Positions 45,291 to 55,939 of a stretch of 64,000 bases of DNA are shown in pieces. The notes under the pieces are model-generated. The model saw only the letters and a list, made by a program, of their open reading frames with translations, made no database searches and had not been told where the DNA came from. Source of the DNA: Akanthomyces muscarius (taxonomy: Eukaryota > Ascomycota > Sordariomycetes > Hypocreales > Cordycipitaceae). The stretch lies in assembly GCF_028009165.1 (NCBI RefSeq), contig NC_079241.1, positions 2,418,001-2,482,000 of the forward strand, read 5' to 3'. The position numbers and the translations under genes are program-made. Each line of letters starts with the position of its first letter. Positions within the stretch are counted from its first letter, which is position 1.

Positions 45291-45843
45291 GGTTACATTT
45301 ATGTTCACAATATCATGCTTCTGCACCATCGAAAAAGAATGTTTGACTTACCCGCGCAGCCCTGGCAAGCCGGCCAGCTGGTACGACGACAACTTTCGCA
45401 TTATTTTCATTTTTTGTTGCTCTATGGAACCGGCTTCAGTTTGGAATCGGTACGAGCTGTACCAGTAGACGAGAGTGCACCATCGCCCCACATTAGAGGT
45501 AGACACATGAGCCGCCAGGCAGCAGACAGCCAGCATGACATGCTCTCTCGCGTGCACCTGACGTTTTTCGCCCTTCTCAACAAGACCTGGCTTGGTTATC
45601 AAGCTCCCGCCTTGGAAACCCGTTTTCCCCCTTATTATTGGTAAAATCATGTGAGAACGGCAGCAGCCAACGAATACTTGCACAAGTTGGCACCAAGTTA
45701 TTCTCTAATACTTGTTGCCGGAACTTCGTTTGCCGCAGCAGGCGATAAACAAGCCACGTTCTGGCAAACCTGGGCTTCGAAGCTCGACCTCTGGCACCCA
45801 TTGAGTACACCGCTATAATACCAACATCGCACGTACCGCCGAA

Positions 45844-48666
45844 ATGGAGGCCTCATCTCGAAACGTCACCAAATCGTTCTACGACCAGCTTCGATCCCGA
45901 GACGATGACCTTCCCGACCTCGAAGATGGAAGGATGCGAGCGCTCGACGAGGAAAACTTAATGCATGAATTCAGAGATGTGCAAGTCGATGATATGATTA
46001 TTCGAGAAAGTCGTATAGCCATGGGAAGTACTATGGCCGGACGTGGCCGGAAGAACGGCTCTCCCTCTTCGAAAAAACAAGACAAGAGCACACAGCCAAT
46101 CACTGCCTGGGCAGTTGATGACGAAGATCCGGATGAAGATGTTCCCGCATCTCTCCTAATCGAGAACAATTCTGAGCCAACACAACGACTTGATGCCATG
46201 GCGGGGGTGACTACCCAGGGCACAATGGAGCCAACAACCTGGAGGACACCCTCGCCTGCGACGCACAGAGCCCGATGGGAAACTGCCAAACGACAGCAAC
46301 AATTGTATCGGGATGACAGCAGTCCGGGTGCCCAGCCTCGTTCCGTAATGACAGGCACTCGTTTTGGAGGCAGGCGAGAACGCGCCCTGTGGAGATGGGT
46401 GAATACGTCCAGTCTGGATACCTTCATGAGAGATGTATACGACTACTACGAAGGTGGAGGCATGTGGTGCATTCTTTGCTCAAATGCCCTGTGGCTCTTG
46501 TAAGTGCATACACGGCGTTCTACTCCACATGGCGACGGTCTTGCTGACTAGCGCTTTTATAGGGAAACGCTGTTTGTCGCGGTTCTTCTCACGTTTCTCA
46601 CGCAATGTGTCGACTACGGTAAGGTGCCAAGGAGCAAGTCGCTCGAACAAGTCATTATCCCACAATGTACTCGAAAAATGTCGGGCTTCTGGAACCTCGG
46701 AATATGGCTGTACTCGTTCTTCTTCATATGGAAATCAGTCCAATACTTCCTCGAGATACGCCGCTTGATTCACATACGAGAGTTCTACATCTGTCTACTG
46801 GAAATTCCAGAGCAAGACATGCAGACTGTGTCTTGGCAAGATATCGTTGCCAGGATTATGTCTTTACGGGATCAAAATCCCAAAACAGCAGCAAATATCC
46901 CCGCAAAGCTACGACGTTTCATGGGTAGTCAGTCAAAGGAAAGACTAGACGCTCACGATATTGCAAACAGACTCATGCGAAAAGAGAATTATCTCATTGC
47001 CATGATAAACAAAGATGTGCTGAACCTCTCTCTACCAATTCCGTTCATGCACGGCAGACAGCTGTTCTCGAAGACGATGGAGTGGTACCTTCATTATGGG
47101 ATCCTCGACATGGCTTTCAACGAACTAGGCCAAGTGCAGCAAGACTTCTTGCGCGTTGACCGCCGAAGAATTTTGAGTGAAAAGTTGCGACAAAGACTCC
47201 TTTTCGCGGGAATATTGAATCTTCTATTCGCCCCAATTGTTCTTGCATATGTCATTATTGTCTACTTCTTCACCTACTACAATGTTAGTGATATCGTACT
47301 CGTGAACTTGCTGTTTGCTAACTTGTTTTAGGAGTACCAAAAGGACCCAAAACTAGCAGCTGCGAGAAAATACACAGCCCTGGCAGAGTGGAAGTTTCGC
47401 GAATTCAACGAACTGCCACATATTTTCTATGAGAGGCTGCACATGTCTTTCCCATTCGCAACACGATATGTTGACCAGTTTCCGAAGAGGATGACTGAAG
47501 ATATAGCGAGAAGCGTGGCATTTATGTCCGGCGCGATCACTGCTGTGCTAGCAGTGTGCACAGTGCTTGACTCGGAGCTGTTTCTTGGATTTGAAATTAC
47601 CAAGGATAGGACTGTGCTATTCTATCTAGGCATTTTTGGGGCCATATGGGCTATGACTCGTGGTATGGTATCCGAAGAGACTGCAGTCTTTAACCCCGAG
47701 TATGCTCTTCGCAATGTCATCGAGTATACACACTATATGCCTGAGCACTGGGAAGACAGACTCCACAGCTTCGAAGTGAAGAAAGAATTTGCCGAGCTTT
47801 ATAAAATGAAGGTCGTGATCTTCCTGGAGGAAGTCATGGGGATTATAACGACCCCGATGCTCCTATTGTTCGCCCTTCCAAGATGCAGCGACCAAATCGT
47901 TGACTTTTTCCGTGAATTTACTGTTCATGTCGACGGACTCGGGTACGTCTGCTCATTTGCAGTGTTTGACTTCAAGAAGGGACTGGGCAACGGTGGCAAA
48001 CGAGGCGCCGCACCCGACGTTCGAGAGGACTATTACACTACCAAGCATGGGAAAATGGCAGCATCATACTATGGTTTCTTGGACAATTATGTCATAAACC
48101 CGAGAACAGGGATCCCCGGTCATCTGCCTCCCGGTGCGAGGCACCACTTCCATCCACCTCCCGCATTTCCAAGTCTAAACTCTCCGACTTTGGCAGCAGA
48201 CTTGCATGCAACTCAAGCTGGGCGACCTGATGGACGGCATGACACCCCTTACTCGCCTGGCGATAGAACAGCATCCAGAGGTCCAGTGGGAATAGCGCAG
48301 CCGTCGCCAATGGCATCAATGCTTCTAGACCCACGCCATCATCCTCCGAGTGGTGGGCGTAGTGCGAAAGGATTATCGAAATACCGCGCACCTAGGAATT
48401 TGAGACTTGGAGAGAGCAAAATCACCGAAGAGCCTGGACAGACCTTGCCGAGCAAAATGCATACCAGGCCCGATGATGAACTCGAAGATGATGCTGACGA
48501 CGGCGATGGAATTCTGGGTGAATCTGTTTGGGAGACATCGCCGGCCAAGGGTTTGAGTCGCGAAAACAGTGCAGCCAATACGGCTGAGCCGGATGCAGGT
48601 GTACTGGGGCTGATATATCAATTGCGACAGACCCAGCACGGCCGTCGTGGGAGTGGCATGGTCTAA
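45844..48666 (+). CDS. ATG9: autophagy scramblase Atg9
   Basis: Three exons, 45844..46499, 46563..47283 and 47332..48666, encode 903 aa. A long acidic, disordered N-terminus is followed by the Atg9 core: ERALWRWVNTSSLDTFMRDV, then membrane segments at MWCILCSNALWLLE, SGFWNLGIWLYSFFFIW and LLFAPIVLAYVIIVYFF. Conserved YQKDPKLAAARKYTALAEWK and FRELPHIF-type motifs follow, then segments at VFLEEVMGIITTPMLLLF. Atg9 is the multi-pass lipid scramblase on vesicles that seed the phagophore. The C-terminal 230 residues are Pro/His-rich and disordered. Strongest match in the window by hallmark density. Confidence 0.97.
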
Positions 48667-49305
48667 TGTCCTAATAGACGAAGCCTTGGGAAAAAAAAGC
48701 CTTTAAAGCCGCTGCAACCTGGTCAAAGTAAAATACGGGCGAATCATTATGCGACTGAAATCAACAGAATGAGACCCCTGTGAAGCTCTAGCTGCACGTA
48801 AGATTTGGTCGGAGCGCCTACCTACTCCGTGGAGGCGTCGGAAATGAGATTAGCGGCGTTTTTCGGCGGATAATGACTTGCCCTACAGGTTTTCTATTCG
48901 GCGTTACGACGAGCCGGCTTTGCGTTGCGCAGTCCCCTGCTAGGACACTTGGCAATCTCTACCACAGCGACCGTCTGCAACCTGCCGTGCTGCCAAGCTG
49001 CTCGCAGCTTCAGTGGAAACTCTGGATACCCATACATATACCAACTATTTGTTGTCCGCAGAGTCGAGGCCGCTGCACTCTTGTAGCAATGGGCGAATGA
49101 AGATGCTATTTTAAGCTTGACAATTCGAGTGAAGGAGACCGCTGCGGCGAGAAATAGGAGAACTGTGTGATCCTGTTTGTCTACCAACGCTGATCTCGCA
49201 CTGCCAGCAGAAAACCGGGTGTAGAGTGATATACCCGAGGATGCCGACGCCACACTCAGTGGGTTGCTAGAGACAAGGGGCTCTCGCCTGCGTAGCGAGT
49301 GCTTC

Positions 49306-49314
49306 TTATCAGAT
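49306..49314 (-). promoter_or_regulatory. ATCTGATAA, candidate SreA-type GATA site
   Basis: The nonamer matches the ATCWGATAA consensus of fungal iron-responsive GATA repressors (SreA/Sre). The nearest downstream gene on the plus strand is mitoferrin, 1.1 kb away, which is distant. Weak evidence. Confidence 0.2.
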
Positions 49315-49884
49315 GCTCAACACCGAGGGGCCGGTGGTGACAATGCTCAGCTTTGCTGTCTTGCCCAATGGTTCTTCTGGTTGGTGTTGCTCTTTAGCCG
49401 AGTAAATGCTCTGACGTGTATACCCATAGCCCATTGTCTGCCCTCAAGCTTGACTGCCGTTGTGGACTACTACTACTACTGCTCCCTAACCTGAGCACCC
49501 GATTTCTGTGTCATTATTGCTTGTGACAGTGCAAGCGCGACGTCGTTTCCAATCTGCAGGGCAAAGTGTTTGCGACTGTAGGTCTGCTATTTGTTACATG
49601 GCGATGCAGCGTCCCTTAACCACGCGGAATCAGTAACCGCTGCTACGTTGTAGATCTGTTGTATTGTTATTCACCTTATCCCTCTAGGGCCGCTGCCTAC
49701 CTAGCCAACTTATCTAACCAACTACTGTAAGGGGTGATGCAAACATCGAGTGTTGCTAGTTATTAGGTAGCTGTTAGATACCTTATTAGTGCTGCCTGCC
49801 AGTCATTACCAGTACAGCTTGCTGCAGACGGTTGCTAGAGGTACAGCGTGGTGTGGCCGCTATTTAGCACTGAGCACCCCGCCG

Positions 49885-49965
49885 GTAACTACCTAGGTAG
49901 GTAGGTAAGTAAGGTACCTAGCCACGAGCTAGCCAGCAGGTAAGGCAGGTACCTAGGTACCGAAC
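49885..49965. repeat. GGTACC/CCTAGG low-complexity patch
   Basis: Repeated ACCTAGGTAGGTAGGTAAG, GGTACCTAGC and GGTACCTAGGTACC elements lie in about 80 bp. Confidence 0.65.
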
Positions 49966-50410
49966 CTTGCTAGCTCTGAGCATGTCCCTAGCGGCTCGCC
50001 CCCGGACTCCGAGGCCGCGAACGGAGAAACGCAAATTTCCCAATGTGCTCTGGGCAACCTCTGGTGTCTGCTGAAGCATCGTCACCCGCACACATGATTA
50101 AACAGGCCGCCTATTGAGCTTCCCCGTCCGACTTCTGCTTCGAGGCTTATTTCTGCTTGCGCTCGCTTCAGATTTCACTGAAGCCGTGCCCTCTTCCACC
50201 ATCGGCTAGTCTACCGGCTCTTGGTGCATCCGACAGGAGCGCCACCCTTTTTCACTCTCCGCCACCACTACCGACAACTCAATTTCGTCCATTCGACATC
50301 GATACTGCGACAGCTTTGCGCGTGTTTGAAGTGACATCCCTTTCGAAACCGTCAACCTGGCGGCCATAGACTCGAAAGCTTTCGGCCCAGCGCCTACAGC
50401 TGTGGCCGAA

Positions 50411-51741
50411 ATGGCCCTGCCAGCTGCTGCCGATGCCGATGCCGATGAATATGAGTACGGCAATATATCTAGAAGCCCTGCTTCAACTAAGTGCTAACTC
50501 TTTTGACATCAGTTATGAGTCACTACCGCCCAACTTCTCACTGCTGCAAAACATGGCAGCCGGCGCTTTCGCAGGCATAGCCGTACGTGTTGCCCTTTTC
50601 CTCGACCGGGCAACCTTCTCGACCACTTGCGCGCTGCCAACGCAAGCTCGTGCTCGATCATCACTGACCGGAGAATTAGGAACACACTGTCATGTATCCT
50701 ATTGATGCAGTTAAGGTATGTCCTGATACAGAAAAGCTATCATCTGTGCCCTCTCAGTGACTAATTACCGCCAGACTCGCATGCAAGTCCTCAACCCGAA
50801 CACGACTGTTGCATACAGCGGCGTGCTTCGCAGCACATACCAGATGGCGTCTGGTGAAGGCTTCTTTAGCCTTTGGCGAGGAATGTCTAGCGTCATTGTT
50901 GGAGCTGGTATGGTGACTGACATATTCAACCACGTATCAATCGGCACTAACGCATGGACAGGCCCTGCACATGCGGTGTACTTTGCTACGTACGAGGCCG
51001 TGAAACATGCTATGGGAGGAAACCAAGCAGGCGTTCATCACCCACTTGCAGCCGGTGAGACTCGACGAACGATTGCTGTGACGATGAGTGAAACTTGCTG
51101 ACACGCTTCTGTTAAGCTACTAGCGGTGCGGCAGCCACGATTGCCAGTGACGCTTTTATGAATCCTTTCGATGGTAATTAACTCAACGGGAGCATATCCA
51201 TAAGACATCGTCTAATAATTGCGATGCAGTCATCAAACAGCGAATGCAGATTCAAGATTCTAGCAAGATGTATCGTTCCATGGTGGACTGTGCCAAGTAC
51301 ATTTACCGAAACGAGGGCCTCGGTGCCTTTTATCTATCATACCCCACGACACTCTCCATGACCGTTCCTTTCACGGCCTTGCAATTTCTCGCATACGAAT
51401 CGCTATCGACAACCCTGAACCCTACGAAGAAGTATGATCCTGTCACCCACTGCTTAGCTGGTGCTGTTGCGGGTGGTTTCGCCGCTGGTCTTACCACTCC
51501 TATGGACGTCATCAAGACGATTTTGCAGACCAAGGGCACATCAAGCGATCCCGCTGTGCAAAACATCAACAGTTTTGTCGGTGGCTGCCGCTTGTTGTAC
51601 CAACGCGAAGGCTTACGCGGCTTTTTCAAGGGTGTCCGACCTCGCATCGTGACAACTATGCCCAGCACCGCCATTTGCTGGTCGGCTTATGAATTCTCCA
51701 AGTACGTGGAAGAAATCCATAACTCTTTTCCGAAGTTGTGA
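50411..51741 (+). CDS. mitoferrin, mitochondrial iron carrier (Mrs3/Mrs4)
   Basis: Seven exons, 50411..50454, 50513..50582, 50680..50715, 50775..50907, 50962..51054, 51117..51173 and 51230..51741, encode 314 aa; every junction keeps phase. The carrier signatures are PIDAVKTRMQ, PFDVIKQRMQ and PMDVIKTILQ, and mitoferrin-type stretches include SLWRGMSSVIVGAGPAHAVY, FATYEAVKH and YPTTLSMTVPFTALQF. It imports Fe(II) into the matrix for heme and Fe-S synthesis. The conserved GPAHA motif supports the mitoferrin assignment. The N-terminus is short and acidic (ADADADEYDYESLPPN). Confidence 0.95.
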
Positions 51742-52317
51742 ATCTTCTTTTAGCCGTCACAAGTTGCTGACCAATGACAAATAGAGCTTATTTCATCCGA
51801 CGCAACGATAGACAGTAGCAATATTGCAGGGACAAGATGCAGACATCATACCAACGCAGAAGCACGATGCGGCGTCTCAACAAAATCATTATTGACCAGT
51901 GTGGCGACAAGGCCTATACTGCCCACTGGCTTTGTAATCTTGTGCTTGCTCAAAAAAGTTATTTCGAAGGCTATGATGCATATGGCCAGCCAACAAATGC
52001 TTGGAATGTATAGACCGTGACACAAAGTCTCGCGCGGTCATGTTTGGGTTTATGTGGGAAATGTGCAGTTAGAGCTGTTTACATGTATTCTTTCAGAGTG
52101 CCTCGTTTAAGTTTCTCTTTTTATAATACCTCGAAAACAAGCACCGTATTACCAGCGATGGCTCGGGTACCGTTGCCATGCTGCGACGCCGCATCCTCTA
52201 TGCAAATCCGATGTTCTCTGGTGTATCTAGCAATGGCGTGATATATGTACAAACGGCCAGTGAAGAGACAAAAATTCGCGATTAGCTCCGTTAACCCCCG
52301 AGTCTACAACTTTGCCT
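51742..52317. other. convergent intergenic region, mitoferrin and P58-like gene
   Basis: 576 bp between opposing stop codons. AT-rich 3' UTR-like sequence, no feature recognised. Confidence 0.45.
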
Positions 52318-53934
52318 TTAGAATCCAAATGGACCTCCGCCGCCAGGAAAGTTGAATTTGAACTGTTGACCGCCGCCCTGCTGGAACATGAAAGGGTGTC
52401 CGCCGCCGTTGCCAAAGGGACTGCCTTGGAAAGGGTTTCCTCTCTCTTGTGAGTTGGGGTCATCACCTCTGTCGAATCGGGCACGAAGCTCCGCGTCACT
52501 GAGCACTTCGTACGCCTCATTAATCGCAGCCATCTTCTTTTCAGCGTCCTCTTTCGATATACCTTGGCTGTGAGCCTTATCAGGATGGAACTGCTTAGAG
52601 GCCTTGCGGTATGCCGACTTAATTTGTCTCTCGTCGGAATCGCTGGCCACGCCAAGAACCTTGTAATAGTCCTTCGTTTTGCTTCGCTTCAAAGCAATCT
52701 GGGCTTTGTTCATGACAGGGTTAGTCTTGTCGCGCTTGTCGGGGTGTAGTTCAATGGCGGTTTCAAGGGTCTTAATGGCGGCTTCGAACTCGTCCTTCTT
52801 CAACAAAGCTTTCGCTCGATAAAGCATGCCCCAGAATGACTCCGAGTTTAGCTCTAAAGCTTCGTCACAGTATCTCTCAACATTTTTGTGGTTACCCTTT
52901 CATGACAGACAGTTAGCTTATGTCTGAATCGGCTCGTAGTGGGGGAGTGGTACCTCTGAGTAAGCATGGCAGGCCAATTCAATTACCCTGCCATACAATT
53001 GTGAAGGGGCTTTTTCAGGAATAGATCCAGACTGTCGTAACTCTTCTGTCTGCTCCTTGAGCATTGTGATCAAGCCTACGTCTTCTTCCGTGCCAACAAG
53101 CGTTCTTCCAGCGGTTGTTGCTTGACCTCTGTTGAGTTGCCCCATAGCCCGATTGAGGCCCTTCTGAAACGCCTTTTCTTGCTTGTGAAGCTTCTTGCAG
53201 ACCTTTGAATCAGGATCAGAGTGGAGACACTTGCGAATCTGCGACAAGCCATTTTCCAGATCGCCAAGAGCGTAAAAGCTAGTGGCAGATATGAGAACAT
53301 GAGGTGACGTGTCGCCAGATCTCAAGTGCAAAACGTGTTGCAGGTCGCCCATACCCTCTTCAATGTCACCACGCGCGAACCTACAGTTGGAACGCAATTC
53401 ACGCAGCGCTAGAGATCTAGAAGCGACGACAATGGCAATACCGGCGTGGTTGACGCAGTCATCCCAGCTCTGGTTCTTCAAAGCCTCTGCTGCAGCGGCT
53501 GCAGCTGTCTCCGCCTCCGCCAATTCAACAAGCTCGGGAGAGTCCCCGGCTTTCTCTGCCGCAATATATTCAGCCTTAGCACCTTCCCAGTCTGCGACCT
53601 TTGACTTGATTTTGGCCAGCTGGACGTGGGCGCCCTGAAACCCAGGCTTGAGAGCCAGCACTTTGGTGAAGTCTTCTGTTGCCTGGTTGGCTCGGCCGAT
53701 GGACAAAAACGCAGTCGCACGCTTAAAAATGGTCAGGTAGTTGTTCGGGTCCCTGATAATGGCAGCATCGTAGTAGAGAATGGCTGCGCTGGTCTCGCCC
53801 CTGGCTAGGTGCGTCTGCGCGTTGCTCAGCAGTGAGGAGACCGGAAGATCAGTTGGAATGTCCTGCGCCGAAAGTGCTGTAGCCGTGGCAAGGACGCTGG
53901 CAGTGATAGCCAAACGAGAGAAAGTAATCCACAT
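52318..53934 (-). CDS. ER TPR and J-domain co-chaperone, P58IPK/DNAJC3-like
   Basis: Two exons, complement(52318..52896, 52954..53934), encode 519 aa. The N-terminus (MWITFSRLAITASVLATATA) looks like a signal peptide. TPR repeats span about 30-390 (for example AAILYYDAAIIRDPNNYL, NQATEDFTKVLALKPGF, AAIKTLETAIELHPDK). A J domain follows (about 405-475, DYYKVLGVASDSDERQIK, HPD in FHPDKAH), ending in a Gly/Phe-rich tail (GGGHPFMFQQGGGQQF). DNAJC3 binds unfolded clients in the ER lumen and passes them to BiP. No HDEL-type retention signal is present, as in other members. It is divergent from HAUS1. Confidence 0.92.
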
Positions 53935-54948
53935 CTTCGCGGCCGCGCTTGGTGGTAAGTTTCAAGAGGTCGTAGGTGTTTTTCGAAGGTGAATCGCAAA
54001 TTTGCCGATCGGTCGGTGGAAGAACTGCGACGCGGAAGCGCTCTTCGTGCGCTCAAGATATCAGCAGCGGAAGTCACACAAACAAAGAATTCCGAATCTC
54101 TGCGGCGGAGCTTCTCGCACCTGTCAAAGCGCAGCAAAGAGATGTCCTGCTTGCGCGAGTGCACGTGTTGATGATGGGTTCGACTGCCCACGTTGTCCTC
54201 ATGCATGTCACTCAGATAAATGCCAGCCAGCCTGCCAGGCAGAAAGTGGCCACTGTGGCACTTCTCATTTGCTGTGGCACCGATGCACCGGCTACCAGTA
54301 TTATCTCTAGGTACCTAAGTACCTAGGTACCTACCTACCTACGAGCCTACCCAGGTACCTACATAATAGTAATTAGGTACCAGATGGGCAAGCAAACCTA
54401 ATAAGGTAGTCCCACCATTGGTGGCACCAGTAATTGGAAGTAAAGTACCTGCAGGCCTTTTCGTATTCAACGTGGCTAAATGTTGTCAGCACCTTGATTT
54501 TATAGATGGACCATGGCTTAAAGGAACAGTCGGTAAGAGTTGTGCTTTCTGATATTTCAGAAAATATGGCGACGCTATCACTTTCTCTTCCATTTCGTTC
54601 GGCTGCGCTGCTCATACCGGTCGTGAATCCTCCGCATCGTCGCGACTTACGGCGGCCAAGCCAGGCACCTCCAGTACCAGAGGAAATCGCCGGTGGCTTG
54701 ATCGTAATTTAGTGCTCCACTGCCCAGTACCGAATAGAGCCCGCAGAGCGCAATCCAGAGAGGTCCGGCTACCATGATGGGTACGCCAACCATTCACTGT
54801 CCCAACCTTTGTTCCCGATCGCGGCATTTTCTTGCCTGGCAATTCATCATACTGTTGTGGATTAATCCCGAACACCATCGATGCTCTGCCCCCCCCCTCC
54901 CCGACCTCCCAAAATAGCTCTTTCTCTTAGCTGGCCATACCGTTCACG
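53935..54948. promoter_or_regulatory. shared divergent upstream region, P58-like gene and HAUS1
   Basis: 1,014 bp. A dense GGTACC/CCTAGG patch sits at about 54305-54385 (listed separately) and a CACGTG at about 54162. A C-run (CCCCCCCCTCCCC) lies just upstream of HAUS1. Frames up to 126 codons are unsupported. Confidence 0.5.
54303..54387. repeat. GGTACC/CCTAGG low-complexity patch
   Basis: Repeated AGGTACCTAAGTACCTAGG, CTACCTACCTACGAGCC and GGTACC elements lie in about 85 bp; the densest example in the window. Confidence 0.7.
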
Positions 54949-55881
54949 ATGGCTTATCGACGCGGCCGTTTTGAGGCGGACGCTCCTGCTTCCATGTTCT
55001 CGCCGTCAGTTGCTCGAATTGCCGCCACAGAGGCTAAAGACTGGTCGTTTGTCGATTGCTGGGTCGCAGCGCAGTTTCCAGACCGTCAGCCACCGCCTTT
55101 TGAACGCAACGCGGACACTATGAGAGCGTTGCTTGCTCTCATCGCTTTCAGTGATACGGCATCTGAAGAAGCCCATCTAATAGCACGCGTTGATCGAGAT
55201 GCTCTCCGCGAGTTGCCTCGGAACGCTGATTCAGCAGGAAATACTACGCTAGTCACCCCATCTGCAATGAGAGAGTCGTTGCTCCATATTATTGAGCAAG
55301 AGCTGCCGAAAGAAGGAAGAATCGCACTCGATTCCATGTCTTCCATGGCACTCTCTACCAAGATTTCTTTACCAGAGCCCGAGCACTTAGGCGCCGCTAT
55401 CATTGGTACACAGTCTGCTATCTTTGAAGTTGAGCAAATGGCGTCTCGAGCCGAGTCTCTGGGGCGAAACATCCACTCAGAAATCGTGCACGCCAACAAC
55501 GTGCTGAAAACGATGCAGGACGAGGTTTGCAGCGTACCAGAAGGTCTTGCTAAACGCAATTTGGAATTGCAACGCACTGTGAAGGCAATGACGGCCCAAG
55601 TACCGGAATTTGGGAGGAGGATCGCGTCACTGAAATCAGCTACTGCTTCCTCGGACTTCACAGTACACGATATTCTCCGGGAGGAAGACGATTTTATCGC
55701 CTTAGTAGAGAACAAAAAAGAGCTCGAGAATCGTATATCTGTATTTCGCGGTCTTCCGAGCAACCCAGATTTGGCTAGGGATGAGTTGAATGCCTACCGA
55801 AGAGAGCTACAAGGTATCATGTCGCAACGAGATGCAGCGTTCCGAGGTCTAGTGGAACGCGAAACGCCGGCGAAGAGGTGA
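54949..55881 (+). CDS. HAUS1: HAUS augmin-like complex subunit 1
   Basis: A single exon of 310 aa from the ATG at 54949 (MAYRRGRFEADAP). The N-terminal motif AKDWSFVDCWVAAQFPDRQP with FERNADTMRALLAL parallels the HAUS1 N-terminus (a Trp-Leu-x-x-x-Phe head, then an NP/N-x-x-T segment). The middle is predicted coiled coil (about 150-280). The C-terminus GLPSNPDLARDELNAYRREL matches the HAUS1 ending MPNPSLA...A-RELD. Augmin recruits gamma-tubulin to existing microtubules for branching nucleation. It is retained in filamentous ascomycetes but absent from budding yeast. The stop lies 58 bp from the VAC14 stop on the other strand. Confidence 0.78.
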   Translation: MAYRRGRFEADAPASMFSPSVARIAATEAKDWSFVDCWVAAQFPDRQPPPFERNADTMRALLALIAFSDTASEEAHLIARVDRDALRELPRNADSAGNTTLVTPSAMRESLLHIIEQELPKEGRIALDSMSSMALSTKISLPEPEHLGAAIIGTQSAIFEVEQMASRAESLGRNIHSEIVHANNVLKTMQDEVCSVPEGLAKRNLELQRTVKAMTAQVPEFGRRIASLKSATASSDFTVHDILREEDDFIALVENKKELENRISVFRGLPSNPDLARDELNAYRRELQGIMSQRDAAFRGLVERETPAKR

Positions 55882-55939
55882 CGGGACAGGCAGATTTGTG
55901 CTGTTTTATTACAAGGTAGCTAACCAATTGCGAGTTTGC

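Larger units (their letters stand above)
44594..45843. promoter_or_regulatory. shared divergent upstream region, COG6 and ATG9
   Basis: 1,250 bp. It includes an AT-rich island (about 45095-45195) and a following patch of GGTAGCTAGCTACC, GGTGGTACCTGTACC and related elements. ORFs here lack conserved character. Confidence 0.5.
48667..50410. other. intergenic region, ATG9 3' end and mitoferrin promoter
   Basis: 1.74 kb, the second longest gene-free stretch. Small frames (75-119 codons) have no family features. A CTACTACTACTACTG run lies at about 49466. About 49680-49965 is rich in CTACC, GGTAG, GGTACC and CCTAGG elements. One ATCTGATAA site (minus strand) lies at 49306-49314. Mitoferrin promoter and 5' UTR must lie in the last few hundred bases. 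Confidence 0.5.

Noticed and set aside
55086..55763. 225-codon minus-strand ORF inside HAUS1
   Set aside because: Antisense shadow of a coiled-coil gene with matching family motifs on the plus strand.
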